Assembly (NCBI GenBank): GCA_964512635.1
Contig: CAZEJB010000007.1
Span: 56,570 to 120,569 of the forward strand
Length of the DNA: 64,000 nucleotides
Reading direction: 5' to 3'
Source of the DNA: JADZFO01 sp964512635
GTDB taxonomy: Bacteria > 4484-113 > JAFGCY01
Shown here: piece by piece, positions 41,623-50,595 of the stretch
Layout of the letters: each line of letters opens with the position of its first letter
Numbering within the stretch: position 1 is the stretch's first letter
Program-made: the position numbers and the translations under genes
Notes under the pieces: model-generated
The model's input: the letters and a program-made list of their open reading frames with translations, nothing else
The model's database searches: none
Told to the model about the DNA's origin: nothing

Positions 41623-44025
41623 TTGCCTTCCTCCGCCTACAGCATTGCCCTCATCGCCCGCGGGACTGGCGCCTATGCCTACAGCTATCTCGGGCCGCCC
41701 GGGCTTAGCCGCGGTCAACTGGTACTGGTCTCTTTTCGTTCCGTCCTGGAGATCGGCCTGCTGCTGCACGAGGATCAGCGTCCGCCTGAGGACACCGCGC
41801 TGCTGGCCTGCATTCCGATCGCCGCGCCGCACTATCCGCAGTTCGGAGCAGTTCTGGCCGACATCGCCGAGCTGTGTTGTTCCGGCCCGGACGAAGTGGC
41901 CGGGCATGTGCTCTTTGATTCGCCTTCCACCGGCCTGCGCCTGAGCCTTGAGCTTGGCGCGGCAGCACAGCTGCGCGAACTGCTCCTGGCCGCCGAGCAG
42001 TCCGTCCTGCTAGCCGGGACGAAACCCGCGCGCGGGCGGCTGTCCGGGGACAAGCTGCTGGCAGAACTGGCCCGGCTTAGCGGTGTGCTTACGCCAGCTC
42101 GGCGCAAGTCCCTGCTAAAGGCGGCCGGCTGGCCGCTGCTGGTTGGTCTGACCCAGTCCGGGGCGCTCAGCTTCAGTCTTGGGCTCGCTGGCACACCGGA
42201 AGTAATGCGCCGCCATAATGCCTGGCCGCAGCGATACGAGTTTTCGCCCGCGGCCGCAGCAGCCGCCGGCCTCGGCGCGCAGACTCTCAGCCTGCCGGGC
42301 TCCTACCTCGCCGGGCTGGAAAACCCGCCGCCGCTGGACAGCCTGCCACGACTGAAGGATGTCACTGCCGGGAAAACCGCGGCAGCGCCGATCTCTTGCG
42401 CCACACCCGCTCACAGGGAGGAGGCCGGCCAGTCTAGCTCAGCGATTCTTGAGTGGGACAAGCTGCGCTGGGAAACGCGCTGGGATCTCCTGCAGCGCTG
42501 GCCGCAGGTCGGCCAGCTTGGTTTTCGACGCTGCCAGTCAAGCTGGCCCAAGCTGGAGCAGGGCGCGCTGGCCGCTGAGATCGAAGCAGCGCTCAGCGCT
42601 GGTCAGCGGGTGCTTTTGCTGGCGCCGATGGCCTGGATGCTTGACCGCCTGTGGCCCCGCCTGCTGCCACTGGCCTCCCATGTGCTGCGTTTTCGGCCTG
42701 AGGCCGGGCCGCTTGTCGCCGCCCAGCTTCTGCGTCAGGCTGCCGCTGCAAATGGCGTGCTGGTTGGAGGAACTGCCGGTGCCTGGAAGCTCGCAGCCTG
42801 TCTGGCCTTTGACCGCATCATCCTGCTCGATCCTTCGCACCCGCAGTACGAGCCGCATGGCGAGCCCTGGCTGGAACCGCTGGCTGCGACCCTGCTTGCT
42901 GCGGCACGCTTGGCCGCAGGCACCCAGTCTGCGCCCGCCGCACAGATTGACTGCATCGAACTGAGCCTGAGCCGTATTGACGGCAAGTGCAGCGTGCCCG
43001 GCGTCCAGCTTCAGCCACAGATACCGGACCCCTCGCAGCTTGCAGAGCTATGCATTAAGCCCAGCCTGCTTTACCTAAATCGCCTCGGCGGTGGACGTGA
43101 GCTGAGCTGCTCCGAGTGCCATGCCGCAGTGCCCTGCCCCAGTTGCGGTGGCCGCCGGGTTTACTTCCGTCCCGCCCGACGCAGCTTTCTCTGTCCCGAC
43201 TGCGAGTGGCATGCCGCTGATTTGCGCTGCCCGCGCTGCGGCCTGCAAAACCTTGCCGCCGCCAGCCCGGGCCTGGAGAATCTCAGCATGCCGCCCGATG
43301 CCGTGCTGATCCGCGGGGCGGACGCCCAACAGTCCGGCGGTTATCCGGCCGGCAGCGATGAGGCTGGCTGCATTTATGGCACAGCGCGGCTGCTTGAACC
43401 TTCGTCAAGCTATATACAACGTCATATTATATATATCCACGCGGAGGCTCAGACCGGCGTACTTTCTGACTGGCCCGACGCGCTGGACAACGCCTTGCGG
43501 CTGGCGCTGCTGTATAGCGACCCCGACAGCTGGAAGGCTGAAGCGCCTTTGCTGATCGGCGCGCAGCTCTATGAGCAGCTCGGCGCACAGGCCGCGCCGG
43601 CCGCACCCGACGCAGCGCCCTATATCACTCCCGGCTCTGCCGCCGCCGATCCGTCTGAGCCCGCGGAGCTGAGTGCGTCGGAGATTGCATCTTTACTGCA
43701 GGCCGAGCTCAAGCTGCGGCGTCTCTCTGGCCTGCCGCCTTTTGGCTGCGTTTACCAGCTCCGGGCCCGCAGCCTCTCCCGCGAGGCGCTCGATGCGGGC
43801 CGCGAGCTGCTCGGGCAGCGCCTGCAGTCCGACCCCGGTACGAGCCTCTTGCGGCTTGGGCGGGTCTACAGCGCGGGTCTTGAGGGCGGCAAACGCATTC
43901 AGCGCTTCGGCGGCTGGCTGGTAAATGCACGCCTCGGCCATGCCGAACTGCAGGAGCTGCGCTGGCAGCTGCACCAGCTTGGCGCGGGGCTGCAGTACCG
44001 CCCGCTGCGCGGGCCATGGATATAA
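41623..44025 (+). CDS. priA: PriA-like primosomal protein without helicase motifs
   Basis: 800 residues, TTG start after a -10 box. The N-terminal 3'-DNA-end-binding domain is present (YLGPPGLSRGQLVLVSFR), and so are the zinc-finger cysteines near residues 492-540 (CSECHAAVPCPSCGGRR, FLCPDCEWHAADLRCPRCG) and the C-terminal domain (GLPPFGCVYQLRARSLSREA). The helicase region is degenerate: where PriA has GVTGSGKTE there is GFRRCQSSWPKLEQG, and the DEEH box is replaced by ILLDPSHPQYEP. So it should bind forks and partner proteins but not unwind DNA by ATP hydrolysis; helicase-less PriA proteins are known in Actinobacteria. It follows rarA, a functional neighbour. Confidence 0.85.
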   Translation: MPSSAYSIALIARGTGAYAYSYLGPPGLSRGQLVLVSFRSVLEIGLLLHEDQRPPEDTALLACIPIAAPHYPQFGAVLADIAELCCSGPDEVAGHVLFDSPSTGLRLSLELGAAAQLRELLLAAEQSVLLAGTKPARGRLSGDKLLAELARLSGVLTPARRKSLLKAAGWPLLVGLTQSGALSFSLGLAGTPEVMRRHNAWPQRYEFSPAAAAAAGLGAQTLSLPGSYLAGLENPPPLDSLPRLKDVTAGKTAAAPISCATPAHREEAGQSSSAILEWDKLRWETRWDLLQRWPQVGQLGFRRCQSSWPKLEQGALAAEIEAALSAGQRVLLLAPMAWMLDRLWPRLLPLASHVLRFRPEAGPLVAAQLLRQAAAANGVLVGGTAGAWKLAACLAFDRIILLDPSHPQYEPHGEPWLEPLAATLLAAARLAAGTQSAPAAQIDCIELSLSRIDGKCSVPGVQLQPQIPDPSQLAELCIKPSLLYLNRLGGGRELSCSECHAAVPCPSCGGRRVYFRPARRSFLCPDCEWHAADLRCPRCGLQNLAAASPGLENLSMPPDAVLIRGADAQQSGGYPAGSDEAGCIYGTARLLEPSSSYIQRHIIYIHAEAQTGVLSDWPDALDNALRLALLYSDPDSWKAEAPLLIGAQLYEQLGAQAAPAAPDAAPYITPGSAAADPSEPAELSASEIASLLQAELKLRRLSGLPPFGCVYQLRARSLSREALDAGRELLGQRLQSDPGTSLLRLGRVYSAGLEGGKRIQRFGGWLVNARLGHAELQELRWQLHQLGAGLQYRPLRGPWI

Positions 44026-44026
44026 T
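44021..44026 (+). promoter_or_regulatory. -10 box TATAAT for the DUF4129 gene (leaderless), overlapping the priA stop
   Basis: TATAAT contains the priA stop codon TAA (44023-44025) and ends six bases (cgcggg) before GTG 44033. Confidence 0.6.
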
Positions 44027-44032
44027 CGCGGG

Positions 44033-45079
44033 GTGGGTCATGACCTGCAGCGTTGGCTGAGACGCCCAGCATTCTGGCTGGCGCTTTGCGCTGCCAGCAG
44101 CTTGCTGGCCCTTTGCCTTTCGGCAGGTTTTGGCAGCCCTGCCGTCTGGGCCGCGCCCGAAAGCGACTCTGGCAGCAGCTGGGGTACGGAAGAAGAAGCC
44201 GCCGCACCGAAACCGCCGGCCAATGAAGCTGAGGCTGGTACACCTGACTCTGCCGATACTGCAGAAGCCGCTGCCGGCACATCCACAGATGAAACCGCGC
44301 AGTGGTCGGACGAGCCCCTTGCAGTCCAGGATGCCGGTACCGGCGAGAATGTCAGCATCTCAAACCCGCCGCCACCGGCGGTGGAGCCTGGCCCCGAGGC
44401 CCTGGCCGCTCTAAGGTACAAGAGCACGCTGCCGGCATCCACTGACAAGGACACACGCAAGCTGCTTTCTGACATCCTGGCGCGTCCCGAGTTCCAGGAG
44501 GACCCACAGCAGAAACCACGTCAGGAAAGCTGGCTGCAAAGATTGCTGCGAGCGCTGCAACAATGGTTCAGCAAGCTCGGATTCGGCATGGTCGCCGGCA
44601 GCAACGTCGCAACTGTAATCGCTGCGGTGCTTTTAGGTACGCTGCTTCTCTTGCTGATCTACCTGCTGGTGCGCTGGATCTGGGACGCGCTTTCTGTGGG
44701 CTCTAACCCGCGTACCAGCATGGACGAGAAAGCCGAAGAGGAGATGGAGCCAGATGCGCTGGCCCGGCTGGCGATGCAGGCGCTGGCCCGCGGCGAGATA
44801 CGTCAGGCCATCCGGCTGCGCTTCAAGGCCGTCCTGCGCCGTCTGCCTCAGACTTCGGCCACTGTGCTGTTGACCAACAGCCAGCTCAAGCGCCGTCTGG
44901 CCCGCGAATATCCCTCCGCTGCAGCACCTTTCGGCCGGCTGGTGGTCTGCTTCGAGGACGCCTGGTATGGCGGGATGAGCGTTAGTGAAGCAGACTATCG
45001 CTCCGCCGACGGCTGGGCCCGCGAGGTTGAGCAGCTGGTTCCTCTCGAGAGCCAGGATAAAGACGGGGGTCAGTCGTGA
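44033..45079 (+). CDS. DUF4129 domain membrane protein
   Basis: 348 residues from GTG 44033. Signal-like N-terminus (FWLALCAASSLLALCLSAGF), a disordered Ala/Glu/Pro region, one membrane helix near residue 205 (TVIAAVLLGTLLLLLIYLLV), and a cytoplasmic C-terminal DUF4129 domain (ALARGEIRQAIRLRFKAVLR, TNSQLKRRLAREY, FEDAWYGGMSVSEADY). This domain is usually encoded beside transglutaminase, MoxR or DUF4350 genes. Its TGA overlaps the next start (GTGA at 45076-45079), so the two form a translationally coupled pair. Function in the envelope is unknown. Confidence 0.85.
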   Translation: MGHDLQRWLRRPAFWLALCAASSLLALCLSAGFGSPAVWAAPESDSGSSWGTEEEAAAPKPPANEAEAGTPDSADTAEAAAGTSTDETAQWSDEPLAVQDAGTGENVSISNPPPPAVEPGPEALAALRYKSTLPASTDKDTRKLLSDILARPEFQEDPQQKPRQESWLQRLLRALQQWFSKLGFGMVAGSNVATVIAAVLLGTLLLLLIYLLVRWIWDALSVGSNPRTSMDEKAEEEMEPDALARLAMQALARGEIRQAIRLRFKAVLRRLPQTSATVLLTNSQLKRRLAREYPSAAAPFGRLVVCFEDAWYGGMSVSEADYRSADGWAREVEQLVPLESQDKDGGQS

Positions 45080-46368
45080 GTAGCCGCAATGACTCCCTTT
45101 CCATTGCCGCCCTGTTGCTTCTGTTTGTGGGACTGGGCGGGTGGGTGCTCTGGATCAACCAGCGGGAGGCCGAGAAGGTCTTTCCGCCTTTCAGCACTTT
45201 TTCGCCGCGGCCCCAGGGCATGCAGGCGTTCTATGAACTGCTGCAGGGCAGCGGTGGCGCACCCCAGCAGTTTGCAGACTCGATCTATCACTATCCCGAA
45301 AGCGCATGCATGGTAGTGGCTACCGAGTTTCTGCCGGATTTCTCAAGCATGATGGGAAGTGTGGTGGACGAGCGAAAGCTGCGGCTGTGGCTGGAGGATG
45401 GTGGCCGACTGCTGCTGATAGTCGACCGCGAGACACCCTTTATCAATAGCTTCTTCGTGGATGAACTTCAGTTCGAGACTACCGCCGCTTATGGCACGCC
45501 GCCGGGCTGTGCGGCGGCACGAACGGCGGGTGGTCAGACCGGCCAGATCGCCGCCCTGTCGCGGGTCTACAAGCCGGGCGAGATCTACGCCCTTGATCGT
45601 AACCGCCCGCAGCTCTGGACTGGGGTGGAACGCATCGAGATCAGTGCACCCTACGGCACCAACAACCCCCAGATGGAGACTCTGCTTGGAGTTTACGACC
45701 CGAATATGTCTGCGCCGGACATTCAGCCCCTGGTGCTCTATGCCCCGGTCGGCAAGGGCGAAGTGATCTGGCTGACCGCGCCGGAGCTGCTTACCAATAA
45801 GTGGATCGGTAGATTGGATAACCATAAGCTCGGCCTCGCGCTGGCTTCATTTGCGACCCGGCCGCTGGAAAAGGGCGGAGCGCCCTTACCCCTGTACTTT
45901 GATGAGTCGATCCATGGCTACGGCCATGAGAGCCTTAACGAAGTTTCAGTGCTAACGCAGACCACCGGCGGGCGCCTTATCCTGCTGACAGCGGCACTGC
46001 TGGTACTGCTCTTCTTTGGGGCCGTGATCCGGCCGGCACGTTTTTATCCCCTGCTGACTCCTCAGCGCCGCCAGGCCACTGAAATGGTTCTGGCCCAGGC
46101 CGACCTCTATCGCCGCGCCGGCGCGCGCTTCAGTCTCGCCGAAAGCCTGGTTGAAGGCCTCAAACGCGCTTTTGCTCAATCCCGGCATGTCAGTCACCTG
46201 CCTTCTGATCGCGCGCTGCTGGAGTGGATGGAGCGCAGCCAGATCAGTGAGCCGGCACTGAGCGACTTCCTGCGCAGCAAGATCCTGCCGCCAGTGCCGC
46301 GACGTCTGCTGGAGCTGGCTCAGTCCTGCGACCGCCTGCGCCGCAAACTTGAGCAGGGCGTAATCTAG
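45076..46368 (+). CDS. DUF4350 domain membrane protein
   Basis: 430 residues, GTG start inside the previous stop. An N-terminal helix (SIAALLLLFVGLGGWVLWI) leads into the DUF4350 domain (SPRPQGMQAFYELLQGSG, LRLWLEDGGRLLLIVDRE), a periplasmic Rossmann-like part (EVIWLTAPELLTNKWIGRLD, FDESIHGYGHES), then a second helix (LILLTAALLVLLFFGAVI) and a cytoplasmic helical tail. DUF4350 and DUF4129 proteins frequently co-occur upstream of MoxR-type ATPase genes; none follows here. Probably works with its partner in an envelope complex. Confidence 0.85.
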   Translation: MSSRNDSLSIAALLLLFVGLGGWVLWINQREAEKVFPPFSTFSPRPQGMQAFYELLQGSGGAPQQFADSIYHYPESACMVVATEFLPDFSSMMGSVVDERKLRLWLEDGGRLLLIVDRETPFINSFFVDELQFETTAAYGTPPGCAAARTAGGQTGQIAALSRVYKPGEIYALDRNRPQLWTGVERIEISAPYGTNNPQMETLLGVYDPNMSAPDIQPLVLYAPVGKGEVIWLTAPELLTNKWIGRLDNHKLGLALASFATRPLEKGGAPLPLYFDESIHGYGHESLNEVSVLTQTTGGRLILLTAALLVLLFFGAVIRPARFYPLLTPQRRQATEMVLAQADLYRRAGARFSLAESLVEGLKRAFAQSRHVSHLPSDRALLEWMERSQISEPALSDFLRSKILPPVPRRLLELAQSCDRLRRKLEQGVI

Positions 46369-46403
46369 ACCGCAGTGAGGCCGCTACTTTTACTAATGCA
46401 GCA

Positions 46404-46425
46404 GGCGGACAGTCTTTAGACCGCC
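46404..46425. terminator. Palindromic hairpin between convergent genes
   Basis: GGCGGacaGTCT-tt-AGACCGCC lies between the ends of the DUF4350 gene and the convergent small secreted-protein gene. It resembles the micro-palindromes elsewhere and could stop transcription from both sides, although no T-run follows. Confidence 0.45.
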
Positions 46426-46452
46426 CGCCCATATCCATTTCCGCAAGTATGC

Positions 46453-46818
46453 TCAGGTCAGAGCCGGAGTGATTCCGGTTATGTGAGTGATGGCGGAGTA
46501 ACTAACCACAAAGTGGCTGTAGCTGTTGGAGCCTGGCGTCTTGCCGACCAGCCAGACCAGCTTGTCGTCGAAGGCCATGATGTAAGCATCGTTGAGCTGA
46601 ACACCGCTGGAGTTGGTCGCCGTGTTGAAGTACACGGTAAAGGTGCGGTTGTTCTGCATGAGCTCGCCGATGATCGCGATGCCGCCCTGTGCGCCACTGG
46701 CCGCGACAGCTTTTTCGGCCAGAATGTCCGAACCGCAGCTGCTCAGGGCTGCGGCAAAGACACCGGCACAGATAAAAGCTGCAACCAGAAACCCACTGAC
46801 AAATCCAATTCGGTTCAT
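46453..46818 (-). CDS. Small secreted protein, unknown
   Basis: 121 residues; strong GGAGG seven bases before ATG 46818. Signal peptide MNRIGFVSGFLVAAFICAG followed by FAAALSSCGSD; SSC could be a lipidation site but lacks a full lipobox. The mature part is beta-rich (GGIAIIGELMQNNRTFTVYF, NDAYIMAFDDKLVWLVGKT) and ends SAITHITGITPALT. No family recognised. Upstream on the same strand TTGACG and TTTATG-like boxes could serve as a conventional promoter with a leader, unlike the leaderless genes. Confidence 0.72.
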   Translation of the reverse strand: MNRIGFVSGFLVAAFICAGVFAAALSSCGSDILAEKAVAASGAQGGIAIIGELMQNNRTFTVYFNTATNSSGVQLNDAYIMAFDDKLVWLVGKTPGSNSYSHFVVSYSAITHITGITPALT

Positions 46819-47149
46819 TTGACTACCTCCAGGTTAGGTATGCAGAGCATAAAAGGAGGTTGTCTTGCCACCGTCAACAATCCTTCAAGCATTTTTTAAA
46901 TCGGCTAGTACATACATCAGGTTGACCGCGTTCAACTTGTGCGGCTCCGCCCGCCGGCGGGATAAAGTACAGTAATGACCAGGCGCAATCAACTGCGCTC
47001 AATTCGAAAGCCCATCTAACGGTTTATCACAGATCCCCAATTCGACCAGAGACAGTTTCAGTGCGGACTTTTGGATGGCGGTGCCTGAACGTTCGATTAG
47101 CTTGGTTGGGCCTATGGCCCGCAAGGAAGGTGCGGCTTACAATGCACCG
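46819..47149. other. Divergent intergenic region
   Basis: About 330 bases between a small secreted-protein gene (minus) and the epimerase (plus). It holds the ribosome site of the first, a GTTGA-ccgcg-TTCAAC imperfect hairpin near 46920, a CCCGCCGGCGGG palindrome, and the -10 box of the epimerase. No gene seen. Confidence 0.5.
47138..47143 (+). promoter_or_regulatory. -10 box TACAAT for the epimerase (leaderless)
   Basis: TACAAT ends six bases (gcaccg) before GTG 47150, which immediately precedes the conserved RILITGGAGFIG. Confidence 0.65.
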
Positions 47150-48100
47150 GTGCGTATCCTCATCACTGGCGGGGCGGGCTTCATCGGCAGCAGTCTGACT
47201 GACGCACTGCTGCTGCGCGGCGACAGCGTTACGGTGCTGGACAACTTCGATCCCTATTACGACCCGAAGATCAAATGGCGCAACATTGCCGCTGCTGAAG
47301 ACAACAAGCGCTTCGGGCTGGTTGAGGGCGACATCCGCGACCAGGGTGCCGTCGAGCAGCTCTTTGCCCGCGGCGGTTTCGAAGCAGTGGTGCATCTGGC
47401 TGCGCTGGCCGGAGTGCGCGACTCGATTGCCCAGCCGCGTCTCTTCGACGAGGTCAATGTCGGCGGGACCTTAAGCCTGCTGGAAGCGGCGCGCAAGCAC
47501 GGCCTCCCACGCTTTATTCTGGCCTCCACCAGCAGTGTCTATGGCCTGTCGTCTGCTGTGCCCTATCGGGAAGACGACCCGCTCCATTCGCCGGTCAGTA
47601 TCTATGGTGCGAGCAAGATCGCCTGCGAGAAGTATGCCAGCGTCTACCACCATGTTCACGGCCTGCCGCTGATCTGCCTGCGCTTTTTTACCGCTTACGG
47701 CCCCCGGCAGCGCCCCGACATGGCAATCCACCGCTTCGCTTCAGCGATCCTGCGCGGCGAGGCGCTGACGCTCTACGGCGACGGCTCCAGCCAGCGTGAC
47801 TATACCTATATTGATGATGTCGTGGATGGCATCGTGGCCGCGCTGGACAGCTCCCAGCCCTTCGGCGTCTTCAACATCGGCACCACTGAAACGATTGCCC
47901 TGCTGGAACTCGTGCGCCTGCTCGAACAGACCCTCGGCCGCAGCGCGAAGCTGCAGCATCTGCCAGTTCAGCCCGGCGACCCGCCGTATACCTGCGCGGA
48001 TATCTCTGCCGCCCACAAGGCCCTGGCCTATCAGCCCCGGATTGGTCTTCATGAAGGCCTGGCACGCTTTGCCGCCTGGCTGGCCGGACAGGAGCAGTGA
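47150..48100 (+). CDS. NAD-dependent nucleotide-sugar epimerase/dehydratase
   Basis: 316 residues from GTG 47150, giving MRILITGGAGFIGSSL, the expected N-terminus. Extended SDR family: GGAGFIG dinucleotide motif at residues 7-13, VLDNFDPYYDP, STSSVYG, catalytic YGASK (about residues 152-156) and RFFTAYGPRQRPDMAI. The pattern FDPYYDPKIK and GPRQRPDMAI is most like UDP-glucuronate 4-epimerases or dTDP-glucose 4,6-dehydratase relatives involved in surface polysaccharide. Followed after 88 bases by a glycosyltransferase, so both probably serve glycan synthesis. The exact sugar cannot be decided from sequence alone. Confidence 0.9.
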   Translation: MRILITGGAGFIGSSLTDALLLRGDSVTVLDNFDPYYDPKIKWRNIAAAEDNKRFGLVEGDIRDQGAVEQLFARGGFEAVVHLAALAGVRDSIAQPRLFDEVNVGGTLSLLEAARKHGLPRFILASTSSVYGLSSAVPYREDDPLHSPVSIYGASKIACEKYASVYHHVHGLPLICLRFFTAYGPRQRPDMAIHRFASAILRGEALTLYGDGSSQRDYTYIDDVVDGIVAALDSSQPFGVFNIGTTETIALLELVRLLEQTLGRSAKLQHLPVQPGDPPYTCADISAAHKALAYQPRIGLHEGLARFAAWLAGQEQ

Positions 48101-48188
48101 TGGGGCCGGGAGTCAGTGGTTTCGCGGCGACAGCGCGGGCCTCATTCCTGTCGGCCTGCCCGGCAGCACCAAGGCCTGGAACGAGGCC

Positions 48189-49328
48189 ATGAATGCCAGG
48201 CCGATATCTCAGGACTCCCGCATCCACGTTGCGCACCTCATTTACCGCCTCGGCCAGGGTGGCGCCGAGCGTCAGCTCGTCAGTCTGGCCTGTGCTCTGC
48301 CGCGCGAGCGCTTTCGCCAGAGTTTTGTAACTGCGCTGCCCGGTGGTTGGCGCAGCGCCGAATTGCAGGCTGCCGGAGTTGAACTGCACTGCCTGCCACG
48401 CCATGGCGCGCTGGACCCCAGATACCTCAGCTCGCTGCTCCACTTCCTGGCTCGCGAGCGGCCAGATGTTCTGAACACACGCGGAATCTCGGCTTCCTTG
48501 TGGTGGCAGCTTGCAGTCAAACTGGGCGGCTGGAAGATTCCCTGCGTGGTTACCCGCAGCGCCTTCGAAGTCCGCGCATCGCCATTGACCCGGCTCTTGT
48601 CCGAATGGCAGCTGCGACTGAGCAGCCAGGTGGCCGCCAACAGTGAAGAGCTCGCCGCTCAGCTTGAGTTTGGACATCCCTATCTGAGGGGCAGTATTGA
48701 GGTAATCCACAATGGCGTCGACTGCAATCGCTTCTCTGTACCTGTGGACCAGCAGTCGGTACTGGCAGCAGAAGGCCTTGACCCGGCACTTCCGCTGGTA
48801 CTTTCCGTGGGACGTCTGCACGAAGTGAAGCAGTTTGATGTTTTGATCAGGTCAGCTGACCTGTTGTTGCGCAATGGGCTGCAGGCACAGTTCGCCGTGG
48901 TGGGTGACGGCCCTGAACATGGCAGACTAAGAAATCTGATCCAGGAACTGCATCTCGAGCAGCGCTTTCATCTTCTCCCGGCCCGCGAGAATATCGAAGC
49001 GCTGCTGCAGTCCTGCGCAGTGTTCGTTCTGTCCAGCCGCAGCGAGAGCTTCAACAATGCGCTGCTTGAAGCCCTGGCGGCCGGTCGACCGTGCGTTTCG
49101 ACGGACGTCTCAGGTTCGGACTTCATGCTGAAAGGCGGTCGTCATGGCAGTCTGGTTCCCATTGGCGCGGTCGAACCGATGGCGGAGGCGATCAAAGCCT
49201 ACCTGGATCAGCCAGCACGTGCCTCTGAACATGGCAGAATGGCCGCAGCATTCGTGCGTGAAACACTCAGCCTGCAGGCCTGTGCGGCCCGCTATGGTGA
49301 GATCTTTGAGCGTCTGGCTCGCGGCTGA
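48189..49328 (+). CDS. Glycosyltransferase family 4
   Basis: 379 residues from ATG 48189 (MNARPISQDSRIHVAHLIYR); upstream in-frame sequence belongs to the epimerase overlap region. GT-B fold: N-terminal GGAERQLVSLACALP, hinge VIHNGVDCNRF, then LVLSVGRLHEVKQFDVLI, FAVVGDGPEHGRLRNLI, FVLSSRSESFNNALLEALA with the family E(x7)E signature, and a C-terminal RFxxxV-like region replaced by AARYGEIFERL. It transfers a sugar from a nucleotide donor to a surface glycan or lipid-linked acceptor. No membrane anchor. Downstream gene is convergent, three bases apart. Confidence 0.92.
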   Translation: MNARPISQDSRIHVAHLIYRLGQGGAERQLVSLACALPRERFRQSFVTALPGGWRSAELQAAGVELHCLPRHGALDPRYLSSLLHFLARERPDVLNTRGISASLWWQLAVKLGGWKIPCVVTRSAFEVRASPLTRLLSEWQLRLSSQVAANSEELAAQLEFGHPYLRGSIEVIHNGVDCNRFSVPVDQQSVLAAEGLDPALPLVLSVGRLHEVKQFDVLIRSADLLLRNGLQAQFAVVGDGPEHGRLRNLIQELHLEQRFHLLPARENIEALLQSCAVFVLSSRSESFNNALLEALAAGRPCVSTDVSGSDFMLKGGRHGSLVPIGAVEPMAEAIKAYLDQPARASEHGRMAAAFVRETLSLQACAARYGEIFERLARG

Positions 49329-49331
49329 GGT

Positions 49332-50330
49332 CTACTGCACGCCGCGGCTGATGACGTTGTTCTCACCGTAACGCACGATCATGTTCTTGACGTATTCAGC
49401 ACTGCTGTCGTCAAGGTCGGCGGGGGCGAGCACGTCAAACTCAGTCTGGGTCGGGTGGGAATCATCCTCGGCAGCGAACAGGATCGAGACTCCCTGGCCG
49501 ATCAGGTGCTCAGGCAGCTCAAAGCTGAAGCTGCCGTCCGCGGCGCTGTCTACCGTGTTGGCAACAGTGATCGGCTGGCCGTTATCGTCGTTCGCATCCG
49601 GCACGCGGCCATTACTAACCGCAATGGGTACCCGGATATCGCCAACCAGGGCATACAGGCTGACGTCAGTTGCGATACCGCTGCCGCTGGTGGAGACCAC
49701 GCGACCGTCGATAAAGGTCGCAACAGGGGCCGCACCGGCCTCAAGTCCGTCAAAGACCGCGAGGCTGCCGATGAAGCCGACCGCGCCGGTAGTGGGCAGC
49801 GTTGCCACCAGGCTGACGCCATCCGCCTGCACAGTGGCAATGGTGCCGCCCCACTGGTTCCAGCGGCCATTCTCGAAGTCAAAGCGCCAGACGATGTAGT
49901 CATCGCCGGGGGTCAGGCTGGTCACGCTGGCCAGTTCGCCGAGGCGGAAGGTCACACTGACATCCGCGCCAAAGACTGTGTCTGCCGGTGTGTTCAGCAC
50001 CAGGCTGCCGAAGAGATCGCCGGCTTCCGGCGTGGTGCTCGGGAAGCGGGTCGTGTCGGCATCGCCCGCGGCAAAGAAGTTGCTCAGGGTAATTGTTGTG
50101 TCGTGAATGAAGGTTGCCGCGGGAAAGCTGGCGCTTTGACCTTCTTCAAGCACGATGCTGTCGGCGGTGTTCTTCTTGATGGTCTTCTGCACGGAGTTCG
50201 GCGCCGTGAAGCCATCATTGCCATTGCCGCAGCCGGCCAGGGCCAGCAGCAGCAGGGCCAGCAGGCCCAGCTCGATCAGGTAGCGGCTGCCGCAGCGCTG
50301 CTTGGCGCCGCCCCGGTAGGTGTTGCTCAT
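49332..50330 (-). CDS. Secreted beta-rich lipoprotein
   Basis: 332 residues from ATG 50330, with AAGGGG nine bases upstream; GTG 50348 after AGGAGAG is an alternative. Lipobox ends ALAGC (Cys34). The mature part is beta-rich: TTITLSNFFAAGDADTTRFP, VSVTFRLGELASVTSLTPGD and a C-terminal carboxypeptidase-regulatory or Ig-like segment (DGRVVSTSGSGIATDVSLYA). Probably cell-surface; no catalytic motif. Four perfect-length 13-base tandem repeats lie 45 bases upstream, in its leader or promoter. Confidence 0.78.
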   Translation of the reverse strand: MSNTYRGGAKQRCGSRYLIELGLLALLLLALAGCGNGNDGFTAPNSVQKTIKKNTADSIVLEEGQSASFPAATFIHDTTITLSNFFAAGDADTTRFPSTTPEAGDLFGSLVLNTPADTVFGADVSVTFRLGELASVTSLTPGDDYIVWRFDFENGRWNQWGGTIATVQADGVSLVATLPTTGAVGFIGSLAVFDGLEAGAAPVATFIDGRVVSTSGSGIATDVSLYALVGDIRVPIAVSNGRVPDANDDNGQPITVANTVDSAADGSFSFELPEHLIGQGVSILFAAEDDSHPTQTEFDVLAPADLDDSSAEYVKNMIVRYGENNVISRGVQ

Positions 50331-50374
50331 CTCGTTTAGCCCCTTCACGCTCAACTCTCCTGGCAGATGTTCAG

Positions 50375-50426
50375 TTCAGATTCCAAGTTCAGATTCCTGG
50401 TTCAGATTCCAAGTTCAGTTTCCAGG
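50375..50426. repeat. Four 13-bp tandem repeats (TTCAGATTCCAAG)
   Basis: Units at 50375, 50388, 50401 and 50414: TTCAGATTCCAAG, TTCAGATTCCTGG, TTCAGATTCCAAG, TTCAGTTTCCAGG. They lie upstream of the lipoprotein gene on the minus strand. Copy number could vary, or the units could bind a regulator. Confidence 0.9.
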
Positions 50427-50470
50427 CCCGGCCGCAGCCGAACCCGGCCCGCGGCCTCCCGCAGGCTAAC

Positions 50471-50492
50471 TACACATAATCGCATATGTAGT
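50471..50492. promoter_or_regulatory. Inverted repeat, possible operator of the lipoprotein gene
   Basis: CTACACATAATCGCATATGT followed by AG forms an imperfect dyad (CTACA...ATA/TAT...TGTAG). It sits about 140 bases upstream of the lipoprotein start in the AT-richest part of the region. Confidence 0.35.
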
Positions 50493-50595
50493 GGAATGAT
50501 GTAAAAAGGCGGCCACCGGGAGTTTCAATCTGCCCGATTGGTGTGGTAGCGGGCAAAAAGGTCTGTCATGGTCCACCGTGGCACTCGGGCCCGAC

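Noticed and set aside
49455..50339. 294-codon plus-strand open frame
   Set aside because: Antisense to a lipoprotein with a clear lipobox and beta-rich pattern; the plus frame is low-complexity.
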